Shown here: positions 9,652-18,277 of the stretch, in pieces
How positions within the stretch are numbered: position 1 is the stretch's first letter
Layout: each line of letters begins with the position of its first letter
Assembly (NCBI GenBank): GCA_016715105.1
Contig: JADKBO010000005.1
Coordinates: 1-27,306 of the forward strand
Direction: 5' to 3'
Source of the DNA: Saprospiraceae bacterium
GTDB lineage: Bacteria; Bacteroidota; Bacteroidia; Chitinophagales; Saprospiraceae
Length of the DNA stretch: 27,306 nucleotides
Made by a program: the position numbers and the translations under genes
Notes under the pieces: generated by a model
Told to the model about the DNA's origin: nothing
Seen by the model: the letters and a program-made list of their open reading frames with translations, nothing else
Database searches by the model: none

Positions 9652-9659
9652 TAGCTTTG
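9652..9659 (+). promoter_or_regulatory. -7 element of dnaE2 (TAGCTTTG)
   Basis: TAGCTTTG matches TAnnTTTG exactly and ends 4 bases before the dnaE2 ATG at 9664. Transcription starting at the usual distance would begin at or next to the ATG, so the mRNA may be leaderless. No ribosome-binding sequence is present before the ATG. Confidence 0.5.
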
Positions 9660-9663
9660 CTTC

Positions 9664-12601
9664 ATGTTTATCAATTGTCATACGTGTTATTCCCTCAAAT
9701 ATGGATTATTAAGTCCAAAAGAATTGGTCACGGCAGCGCAAAAGCTGGGAGTGAGGTCACTGGCGTTGACAGATATCAACAACACTTCATGTGCCTATCA
9801 ATTTGTAGATGCTTGTCGAGCACAGGGTATCAAACCAGTGTTGGGTGTAGAGTTTAGAGAGGAAAATGAGTTGCTATATGTCGGTATAGCCAAAAATGAC
9901 GAAGGGTGGAGGGAGTTGTGTGAGTGGTTGACCAGGCACTCGTTGGCAGGAGAGCCTTTGCCCAAGATCGCACCTGACTGGCAGCATTGTTATGTCATCT
10001 ATCGTAAGCTGCCAAAAGGCGTACAACACCTCAACGCAAATGAATTTGTCGGTGTCCGCCCTGAAGAAGTGAATCACCTCTATGCCTCTTATATGAAAAA
10101 CCATCAGGATCGCTTGGTAGTTTTTAGCCCGGTAACTTTCATGGACAATGACGGTTTCAGGGCACACAAACTACTTCGTTGCATAGATCTCAATATTGTA
10201 GTAAGTAAACTTACCCTCAAAGATCATGCAAAAGCCTCAGAAGTATTTTATGAGGAAGCGCACTTGGAAGCCATTTTTGAGCAATACCCCACGATCGTAG
10301 AAAACACAAGAGCTTTGTTGGACAATTGCCACACAGAAATGACTTCCACCAATTTACACAATAGTCAAACCTTCACGGGAAACAAGCAGGATGATATGAA
10401 GTTGTTGACCAAGCTGTCACTCAGTGGTTGCGAACGAAGATATGGCCCGACAAATCGCAAAGCTCTGCTACGTACCCAAAAGGAACTTAAGGTCATCGAA
10501 CAACTTGGCTTCTGTGCTTATTTTCTCATCACATGGGACATTGTGCGGTATGCGCATTCAGTGGGTTATCATCACGTGGGGCGGGGTAGTGGAGCCAACT
10601 CTATTGTGGCGTATAACCTATTGATAACGGATGTAGACCCCTTGGAACTCGACCTTTATTTTGAGCGTTTCATCAATCCATATCGCAGTTCACCCCCTGA
10701 TTTTGATATTGATTTTTCATGGGATGAGAGAGATGACGTGACAGACTATATTTTCAAAAGATATGGCAAAGAGCACACAGCCCTTTTAGCAACTTACAAT
10801 ACATTCAAGGGAAGATCGATCATCAGAGAGTTGGGTAAAGTTTTGGGGCTTCCGCCAGCGGATATCGATGTCATTGTCAATGAACCACTGGCATCAGATA
10901 AACATCACCCTTTTGCGAAGCACATTTTCAGGTTTGGCAAAATGATAGAAGGCCTGCCCAACTATTTGTCTATTCACGCTGGGGGTATCCTGATCAGTGA
11001 GCGTCCGCTCAATTATCACACCGCGCTTTTGTTGATGCCAAAAGGTTTTCCGATAGTGCATTTTGACATGTATGGAGCCGAGGATTTGCAGTTTCATAAA
11101 TACGATGTATTGAGTCAAAGAGGTTTGGGACACATCAAGGATACGGTAAAACTTGTCAAAGAAAATCAGGGCAAGGCCATTGATATCCACAATGTGTCAG
11201 CGATCAAAGAAGATGTAGAGGTGAAAAAACAGCTCAAATCTGGCCAATGTATTGGTTGTTTTTATATTGAGTCTCCGGCCATGCGTGGCTTGCTTACAAA
11301 GCTGAGTTGCGATACCTATGTCCATTTGGTAGCAGCTAGTTCCATCATCAGGCCAGGGGTTGCAAAATCGGGGATGATGAGGGAGTACATTCAACGCTTT
11401 CACAAACCAGATAGTTTTATTTATCTGCATCCAGTTTTTGAAGAGCATCTTGGCGAAACATTTGGTGTGATGGTATATCAAGAAGATGTTATGAAAATCG
11501 TACATCATTTTGCGGGATTAGATCTGGACGAGTCAGACATTTTACGACGCATTATGACCGGCAAAAAAAAGAATTCAGACACTTTTTACAATTTGCATCG
11601 CAAGTTTTTTGTCAATTGTGCAGAACGCGGCTACCCAGAAGAGTTGAGTCAAGAAGTTTGGCGGCAGGTTGAGAGTTTTAGCGGATATTCTTTTTGTAAG
11701 GCGCACTCGGCATCTTTTGCTGTAGAGTCTTTTCAATCATTGTACCTCAAAACATACTTTCCACTAGAGTTTATGACAGGCGTCATCAACAATTTTGGAG
11801 GGTTTTACCAAACTGAGTACTACGTCCATGAAGCTCGAATGTGTGGAGCTAAAATAGAGGCGCCTTGTGTAAATCATAGCCGCAACCTCACCCATATTTA
11901 TGGAAAAACCATTTATCTTGGGTTTATTCACATGGCCAATTTGGAGCGAAAGTTGGCACTGACCATTGTAGCTGAGCGCGAAAACAAAGGTGATTTCAGA
12001 GACCTCAAAGACTTTATCAATAGGGTGGAGGTCAGTAGGGAACAATTGGAAATTTTGATAAGAATTGGGGCTTTCCGATTTACAGGACTCAATAAGTATC
12101 AACTCATGTGGGAGAAAAAACGCAGTCTATAATCCAATGATCAAACACATACCAGTCGCCAGTCTTTTGAAGCCGATACGGAACATTTTGATCTACCTAT
12201 GCTAGAAGAAGGTAAATATGAACAAGCATTTGATGAAATTGAGATTCTGGGTTTTCCACTATGCTCACCTTTTGCTCTTGTCAACGCAGATGCAAAACCA
12301 GATATTCTGGCAGCCGATATGCGCAAGTACTACGATAAAACGGTAGTCATGATGGGCTATTATGTAACGCGCAAGGATGTGACCACAGTAAATCGCAAAT
12401 TGATGAATTTTGGGACTTGGCTAGATGAGGAGGGAATGTTTTTTTGATACGACCCACTTTCCACCTTCACTGGCTCAGTATCCTTTCAGGGGTAAAGGAG
12501 TGTATTTGTTGAAGGGTAAAATTGTGGACGATTTTGGATTCCCAAGTATGGAAGTTGTTTGGATGGATAAGTTGCCATTTGTGAAAGACGAGCGATATTG
12601 A
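9664..12601 (+). CDS. dnaE2: DnaE2-type DNA polymerase III alpha subunit (short, error-prone class)
   Basis: C-family DNA polymerase of about 978 residues, the short class linked to damage-induced, error-prone synthesis. The PHP domain starts at MFINCHTCYSLKYG and ALTDINN; the canonical H-x-H and T-D-H read N-C-H and T-D-I, so metal binding there is probably lost. The polymerase aspartates are present: PDFDIDF at residues 345-351 (D348 and D350) and KYDVLSQRG (D481). Other landmarks are HHVGRGSGANSIVAYNLL, LSIHAGGILIS and SGYSFCKAHSASFAVES. An in-frame TAA at 12130-12132 interrupts the reading after KKRSL, yet the same frame continues as FEADTEHFDLPMLEEGKYEQ to 12447. There a run of seven T (12439-12445) adds a base; the corrected tail ends WMDKLPFVKDERY. 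No imuA/imuB neighbour is present. Homology is strong; the mutagenic role is inferred from family. Confidence 0.92.
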
Positions 12602-12688
12602 TTCCCCTGTGGTATTATAATGGCAGAAAACTCTTTCCGATGAAACTGATTAAGTAAATTTATGGTTTGATATATCATTAATTAGGAT

Positions 12689-13242
12689 ATGGATTCAGTA
12701 ACAATTGAAGAACTCAAAGGATTGGTTAAGGAATTGATCATTTCTCAAAAGGAAACGGACTCTAAGTTCAAGGAAACGGATTTAAAATTTCAACAAACGG
12801 ACAAGCGCATCAAGGAAGCCTTTGATCTTTTTGAAGGGCAATGGGGAAGTTGATGGAAAGTCTCATTGAAGGCGATTTGATAAAATTGCTGAAGGATAAA
12901 AATATAGCAGTTCACAGAGTGTCTAGTAGAATTCATGGTATTTATGATAATCAAGAATATGAGTACGATCTTATTGCCCACAATGGCAATGAAATAGTAA
13001 TCGTGGAAGTGAAAACAACATTGAGGGTAAAGTATGTCAATAAGTTTGTAGAGGACTTGAAAAAGGCCAAAGAGCGCATGAAAGAATATGAAAATTTCAA
13101 CATTTATGGTGGAGTTGCTTTCTTACGATCTGAAGAAGAAAGTGCAAAATATGCAGAGAGTATGGGCTTGTTTGTGATCAGGTCAACGGGTAATTCGGCC
13201 CATATCATCAATGCCGACAGTTTCGAACCTCATATTTTTTAA
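12689..13242 (+). CDS. DUF3782-like protein: coiled coil plus PD-(D/E)XK-type domain
   Basis: Small protein of about 184 residues, probably a nuclease-fold protein of the DUF3782 type. It starts MDSVTIEELKGLVKELI. A short coiled coil follows with three seven-residue repeats (KETDSKF, KETDLKF, QQTDKRI). The C-terminal domain has GQWGKLMESLIEGDLIKLLK, then YEYDLIAHNGNEIVIVEVKT, where D and E-V-K have the spacing of a PD-(D/E)XK core. It ends with GLFVIRSTGNSAHIINAD and SFEPHIF. A missing base near 12843 separates the two parts. No biochemical role is established for this family as far as I know. It follows dnaE2 after an 87-base gap on the same strand, with no terminator seen between them. Confidence 0.75.
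12750..12816 (+). repeat. 21-base imperfect tandem repeat within the coiled coil
   Basis: Three 21-base units, each with AAGGAAACGGA or a near version, encode the repeated K-x-T-D-x-K-F heptads. Copy number in such repeats often varies between related proteins. Confidence 0.55.
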
Positions 13243-13407
13243 ATCTCGGCAATAAAATTTCAAAATTATTTAGATTTAATATTATCCAATATTCAACCAA
13301 TTATTGCGCATAAGCAACCAAGTATAGTATATTATTTAGCAAGGAATCTATCTTGTGAAATTTGCTTTGTAATCTAAATAGACCCTAGAAATGTCGCTTT
13401 ACAACCT

Positions 13408-13435
13408 AATACACATATTTTAGTGTATTCAATAC
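13408..13435. promoter_or_regulatory. Two overlapping dyads upstream of trxB
   Basis: AATACAC (13408-13414) pairs with GTGTATT (13423-13429) around an 8-base centre, and GTATT-C-AATAC (13425-13435) is a second perfect palindrome sharing the same bases. They lie about 10 to 37 bases upstream of the -7 element, so a repressor or activator bound here would touch the -33 region. Confidence 0.4.
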
Positions 13436-13444
13436 AAATAGTTT

Positions 13445-13452
13445 TATTTTTG
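13445..13452 (+). promoter_or_regulatory. -7 element, probable trxB promoter (TATTTTTG)
   Basis: It matches TAnnTTTG. It would give a leader of about 110 bases to the trxB ATG. No TTG is present at the -33 position, which instead holds the overlapping dyads. Confidence 0.4.
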
Positions 13453-13567
13453 TGATCTTTATGGAAAATAGTGTATAGGAATAACCAAAACACTAGGGCT
13501 TCTTTTTCTGTTGATACATATGTTTTGTATGAAAAAACAGTAAAAAGCTTTTATAAATATTAAATGA

Positions 13568-14506
13568 ATGTCTGATTCAAAAATTCACAATTGTCTGATT
13601 ATAGGTTCCGGTCCAGCTGGATATACTGCCGCAATTTACGCAGCCAGGGCCAACCTGAAACCAATACTTTATACAGGTCCCCAGCCAGGTGGACAACTTA
13701 CCATCACCAATGATGTAGAAAACTATCCAGGTATCCAAAAGGTATCATGGGGCCAGAAATGATGGAAGATTTCAGAGCGCAGGCAGAACGTTTTGGCACT
13801 GATATCAGATATGAAATGATTACTAAAGTAGACTTCACGGGCCCTGTTCATAAGGTCTTCACTGAATCAGGTGAAGAAGTAAGTGCACATACAGTTGTCA
13901 TTTCCACTGGAGCTACCGCAAAATGGCTTGGATTGGAATCTGAGACAAGACTCAATAACAAGGGAGTGAGTGCGTGTGCAGTTTGCGACGGATTTTTCTT
14001 CAGAGGACAAGACGTCATCGTTGTTGGTGGTGGCGATACGGCCGCTGAAGAAGCTACCTACCTAGCGAAAATGTGTAAAACTGTACACTTGTTAGTGCGC
14101 AGGGACGAAATGCGAGCAAGTAAAATCATGCAAGAACGTGTAGCCAAAACAGAAAATCTCATCGTCCATTGGAATACTGAAACTTTGGAAGTCCTCGGTA
14201 CAGAAGGAGTAACTGGTGCAAAAATACGCAATACAAAAACTGGAGAAATATCCGAAATTACAGCGACAGGTTTTTTCGTGGCCATAGGACATCAACCAAA
14301 CACCAAAATTTTTGAAGGTTGGCTAGACATGAATGAATCTGGCTATCTGGATGTTGTTCCTGAAGAACATTTACAAAAATCCCAAGGTATTTGCCGTTGG
14401 TGATGCCGCCGATTATACTTACAGGCAAGCAGTAACTGCAGCAGGGACTGGTTGTATGGGTGCACTTGATGCCGAGCGTTATTTGGTAGAATCAGGTGTT
14501 ATTTAA
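13568..14506 (+). CDS. trxB: Thioredoxin reductase (NADPH), two frame breaks
   Basis: FAD enzyme that passes electrons from NADPH to thioredoxin in the cytoplasm. The FAD-binding loop is IIGSGPAGYTAAIYAARANL near residues 10-30, followed by PGGQLTITNDVENYPGI. The redox-active cysteines are in ACAVCDGFFF at about residue 138. The NADPH-binding loop is IVVGGGDTAAEEATYLAKM, and the second FAD contact is FAVGDAADYTYRQAVTAAG near the end. The first ATG at 13564 leads to an early stop, so 13568 (MSDSKIHN) is used. A missing G at 13741 (QKGIMGPE corrected) and one indel near 14385 break the frame. Corrected length of about 313 residues is standard. fbaA follows after 75 bases. Confidence 0.95.
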
Positions 14507-14581
14507 TTATAAAATATTGATTTAAAAAATAGCCCCAAGCTAAATTCAATTTGAAAACAAACAAACAAAACTGAAACAACC

Positions 14582-15655
14582 ATGAGTACTAAGTTTAGAC
14601 CAGGTGTATTATTTGGAGATGAAGTAACAGAATTGCTAAATTATGCCAATGAAAAGGATTTTGCTATTCCTGCGGTAAATGTCATCGGGACAAATTCTAT
14701 CAATGCTTGTCTTGAAACAGCAAAAGCGGTAAATTCTCCTATTATTATCCAATTCTCCAATGGTGGAGGTGTTTTTATGGCTGGTAAAGGTTTGGATAAT
14801 ACCAATCAAAAAAGCAGCTGTTCTAGGAGCAGTTTCTGGAGCAAAACACGTACACGAACTGGCTGAAGCCTATGGTGTTACTGTACTTTTTACATACTGA
14901 CCATTGTGCAAAAGCTTACTTCCTTGGATGGATGGTATGCTTGATGCAAGCACTAAATACTATGAGCAATTTGGTCATGCGTTGTTTTTCTTCTCACATG
15001 TTGGATCTTTCTGAGGAGCCGATTGAGGAGAATGTACATATTTGTAAAGAATATTTGGCTCGCATGAGCGAATTGGGAATCACCCTTGAAATGGAACTTG
15101 GAGTTACTGGGGGTGAAGAAGATGGTGTTGATAACAGTGATGTTGACAGTAGTAAACTTTACACTCAACCAGAAGAAGTTGCCTATTGTTACGAGAATCT
15201 TAAACACATAAGTCCTGCGTTTACCATTGCAGCGGCATTCGGAAACGTTCACGGTGTTTACAAACCAGGGGAATGTAAAGTTGTCACCTATTATTCTTAA
15301 AAACTCTCAAGATTATATCCAAAAACAAGTTTAATACAGGTCCTAACCCTGTAAACTTTGTATTCCACGGTGGATCTGGTTCTACTCGTGAAGAAATAAG
15401 AGAGGCTATTGAATACGGTGCCATCAAAATGAACATTGATACTGACATGCAGTGGGCATTTTGGGAAGGTGTAAAAGATTACTACGAGGCTAAGAAAGGA
15501 TATTTGCAAGGTCAAATTGGCAATCCAGATGGTGCTGATAAGCCAAATAAGAAAAATTATGATCCAAGAGTTTGGTTGAGAGAGGAGAAAAGTCATTTGT
15601 CAAGCGATTGAGTTTGGCTTTTGAAGATCTTAATTGCATCAACCAAAATGCATAA
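14582..15655 (+). CDS. fbaA: Class II fructose-bisphosphate aldolase, frames broken
   Basis: Zinc-dependent aldolase that interconverts fructose 1,6-bisphosphate with dihydroxyacetone phosphate and glyceraldehyde 3-phosphate. The sequence opens MSTKFRPGVLFGDEVTELLN. The catalytic and metal-site motifs are LLHTDHCAKA (Asp and His), GNVHGVYKPG (His) and VFHGGSGSTREEIREAI (His and phosphate site). KMNIDTDMQWAFWEG and YDPRVWLR are typical of the longer E. coli-like class IIA form. Indels near 14805, 14885, 14915, 15290 and 15590 break the frame. After the last one the end reads RLSLAFEDLNCINQNA with a stop at 15653-15655, giving about 358 residues, the family norm. An intrinsic terminator follows at 15683. 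Confidence 0.94.
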
Positions 15656-15682
15656 TCTTTTAAAGAGATAAATCAACGGAAG

Positions 15683-15703
15683 GGAGCAATTTGCTCCTTT
15701 TTT
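15683..15703 (+). terminator. Intrinsic terminator after fbaA
   Basis: GGAGC and GCTCC form a stem around AATTT, with additional possible A-T pairs inside, followed directly by six T. It lies 28 bases beyond the fbaA stop and closes the trxB-fbaA region. Confidence 0.75.
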
Positions 15704-15757
15704 CTTACATCATAATAAAAGTAGCTTGAAGTCATTATTAAAATGTGCTGTCATAAA

Positions 15758-15777
15758 GGATATGTATTTTTGTATCC
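15758..15777 (+). promoter_or_regulatory. Probable promoter of the PorV2-like gene: -7 element within a small dyad
   Basis: TATTTTTG at 15765-15772 fits the -7 consensus and would start transcription near 15778, about 20 bases before the ATG at 15799. It is flanked by GGATA (15758-15762) and TATCC (15773-15777), an inverted pair around the promoter core. Confidence 0.4.
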
Positions 15778-15798
15778 TGATTGGGTATTGTTATAAAT

Positions 15799-16885
15799 AT
15801 GAAATTGAGTAGTAAATTATATGTTGTTTTTTTTGTTGTCAAATACCTGCCTAATTGCGCAGGTGAAGTTTGTCAACGAATTTCTCAATATAGGCGTAGG
15901 CGCAAGAGCGCTTTCTATGTCGGGAAGTGTCACTGCCAGTAGTTCTGATGCAAGCGCTACCTATTGGAACCCAGCAAATCTTTCAGGCATAAACGCACCA
16001 ATGGAATTCAATGCAATGCACGCAAATTGGTTTGGTGGCATTGCAAACTATGATTATCTAGCTTTGGCAAAACGTGTAAATCAAGAGAAAAACGGGTATT
16101 TTGGATTATCAATGATCAGATTGGGAATCGACAATATACCCAATACTTTAAATCTTGTCGGGCCCGATGGCTCCATAGATTTCGATCGGGTGACTACTTT
16201 CAGTGCAGCAGATTATGGATTTTTCCTTTCATATGGACAGGAAATTAAAAGTAATTTTAAGGCTGGAGGAAATGTCAAAGTCATCCACAGGACCATCGGC
16301 ACATTCGGCGCCTCATGGGGTTTTGGCGCAGATCTTGGGGTAACTTTGGTTGCCGGACATTTTACCTTTAGTGCAATGGCCAGAGATATTACCACCACCT
16401 TCAATACGTGGTCCTTTAATCTATCGGAAGAAGAGAAGAAAGTTTTTTTAGCCACAGGCAATGATGTACCCTTATCCAGCACAGAACTCACACTACCGAG
16501 AATAATTTTTGGAACAGCCTATAAGTTTGATAAAGGCAATTTTTCAGGTCTTGCAGAAGTAGATTTAAATATTTCTACCGATGGACGACGAGCAGCCATT
16601 ATCTCAGGCAATAGGTTTACCATTGATCCCACTTTTGGTTTTGAAATAGGTTATGCAAAAAGGGTATATTTGAGGGGAGGCATTGGCAATTTACAGCGCA
16701 TCATCAACCTGCAGAACGCAAACAGTAATACATTTGATTTTCAACCCAATGTTGGCCTTGGTTTGGGATTAGGTAGGTTGAGGATTGATTATGCATTGGC
16801 AAATGTTGGCAATGTTTCAGGCGTATTAGCTTCCATATTTTTCAGCATCCTTAAGATTTGCGGAAAAAATAAAAACAATAATTAA
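15799..16885 (+). CDS. PorV/PorQ-family outer-membrane protein (PorV2-like)
   Basis: Outer-membrane beta-barrel of the PorV/PorQ family, whose PorV members act as shuttle or attachment proteins in type IX secretion. The start at 15799 (MKLSSKLYVVFF) joins LLSNTCLIAQ through an indel in an eight-T run at 15827-15834, restoring a signal peptide. The family N-terminus follows: VNEFLNIGVGARALSMSGS and SSSDASATYWNPANL. Later blocks include GFFLSYGQEIKSNFKAGGNV, GASWGFGADLGVTLV, TELTLPRIIFGTAYKF and YAKRVYLRGGIGNLQR. From 15821 the frame is clean to 16885. Length of about 362 residues fits. The dehydrogenase at 2638 carries a T9SS sorting tail, so the pathway is used by this organism. Whether this is the general PorV or a specialised paralogue is not decidable here. 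Confidence 0.83.
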
Positions 16886-16891
16886 TTATCA

Positions 16892-17401
16892 ATGAAGCTA
16901 CTTGACAAATGCCGAGCAATTTACAAAGGTGATATACTTGCGGGTAGCTTTTATTTATTTATTGGCTCCATTTTTATACTGATTTCGATCGCGCTTTATG
17001 CTTTGGGCTACTACACTGGCTTCTTGCAACTAGGAGTTGGCTTATTTGTGTTTTCTATTTTTCTATAGGGAAAGGAGTCCTCACGATGAGCATTTATCGA
17101 AAAAAGGTTGGATTTTTATCAACGACTTGAGGTGCTTTCAGCCAAAGATCTTTTAGAAGAGAAAACATACACTACTTTTCGCTTAGGTAAAAGGAAGTGA
17201 ACCGCAGAAGGTACATTTATATGGTTATCATTGGCTCAATTGTTGGCGTAGCAGGCTTATTTTACCGGGAAAAGTTATATTGTCAGTACTGCCATCCCTG
17301 TTGTTTTGTACTCTGCTATCGAATTTGCCGTAGGTTTAATGGCAGAATTTAGATTATGGGAATATCCAAAGTTTGGAAAAGGAAGTGACCTCTCCGAGTA
17401 G
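16892..17401 (+). CDS. Small multi-pass membrane protein downstream of the PorV2-like gene
   Basis: Unrecognised inner-membrane protein of about 169 residues. It starts MKLLDKCRAIYKGDILAG, 6 bases after the preceding stop, so it is very likely co-transcribed. Two adjoining hydrophobic stretches (SFYLFIGSIFILISIALYAL and GFLQLGVGLFVFSIFLIGKG) form the first hairpin. A charged cytoplasmic-type segment with YQRLEVLSAKDLLEEKTY and a K/R-rich patch follows. A second hydrophobic pair (YMVIIGSIVGVAGLFY and VSTAIPVVLYSAIEFAVGLM) leads to the tail EFRLWEYPKFGKGSDLSE. Frame breaks near 17070, 17115, 17190 and 17265 required joining frames by eye. The stop at 17399-17401 is 5 bases from the convergent prenyltransferase gene. 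No function is assigned. Confidence 0.65.
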
Positions 17402-17406
17402 ATAGT

Positions 17407-18263
17407 CTAATTCATTAACATAATTAGTAAAGTTGGAATAGCTAATAGGCCATCCATCCACAATGAGTAGTACAAATCCTCTTGATTTTTACACTTTATT
17501 ATACTGAAAAACGCGATGATTCCGACCAACCAATAGGTCATAAGTGGTATTTTCCAATTTGGTATTGTTGAAAAACCGGCAAAAGAAAAGGTAACACAGG
17601 CAAAGTATAAGAAAAGCCAAGAGAAAGTAAGATTGTTTTGTCTTTTCCTAAATATGTAGCAATCGTTTTTACGCCATCTGCATGATCAATTTCAACATCT
17701 CTAATGTCAAAAGGTAAGGTTATTGCCAAGATGAAAAGTTTGAAGCCAGAAAAAAGCAATTGTTGATGTATACCAAATACCTCATAAGTTGGGATAAAAC
17801 TGTCAAAAAGAATAAATAATAGCTATGAGAAAACTTTTAAATAAGGTAAATCCCTCAACCTTTTTTATTTTTGAAAATGGGTAACACGTAAAGGAGGCTT
17901 TCCCAAACCTGGAAAACGATGAGGAATATTTGGTCAAAATGACAGCTTTCTAGTGTTGACACCATCATCCCCACAAGGGAAAAGGAGATATAGATTAATA
18001 TATGCCGGTGGTACTTTATGATAAGTGAATACCTTTCAGATCTGAAAACCTTGATTCGGTCAAGGGCTATGATTTTATGAAACGAGTAGATCACATGTGT
18101 ACCCAAACTTACAAAAAATAATGTAAGGCCAATCAAACGTACTTTGTGTAATCTGATAGCAAAATGCGGTATAAAACCAGTCACGATTGCAATATGAGCT
18201 CCCATATACGTACCATTCCAAAACTTTTTTCCAGAAAGATTTGGTTGTGAATGGTTGCGTCAT
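17407..18263 (-). CDS. UbiA-family prenyltransferase-like membrane protein, frames broken
   Basis: Polytopic membrane protein of about 285 residues related to UbiA prenyltransferases. It begins MTQPFTTKSFWKKV. Hydrophobic helices follow: GAHIAIVTGFIPHFAIRL, RLIGLTLFFVSLGTHVIYSF, HILIYISFSLVGMMVS and others. The best diagnostic block is LPFDIRDVEIDHADGVKTIA, matching the second Asp-rich motif (D-x-x-D-x-x-x-D) of the family, followed by TYLGKDKTILLSLGFSY. The N-terminal N-D-x-x-D motif is not seen; the stretch around KIIALDRIKVFRSERYS lies where one might expect it. The end reads LWMDGLLAIPTLLIMLMN. Breaks lie near 18215, 17850, 17760 and 17540. It starts 14 bases after the M42 peptidase stop. 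The prenyl acceptor is unknown and activity is uncertain. Confidence 0.75.
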
Positions 18264-18277
18264 GGTTATTTCAAATG

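Larger units (their letters stand above)
13243..13567. other. 325-base AT-rich spacer upstream of trxB
   Basis: No gene is visible on either strand. The region carries overlapping dyads and a -7 element, given separately. The rest is AT-rich sequence without a clear terminator for the preceding gene. Confidence 0.6.

Noticed and set aside
9874..12102. Several minus-strand open frames (60-112 codons) opposite dnaE2
   Set aside because: All are antisense to an intact, motif-rich polymerase frame and show no family features.
12439..12445. Programmed slippage in the T7 run of dnaE2
   Set aside because: Similar homopolymer slips occur in unrelated genes across the window, so sequencing error is the simpler reading.
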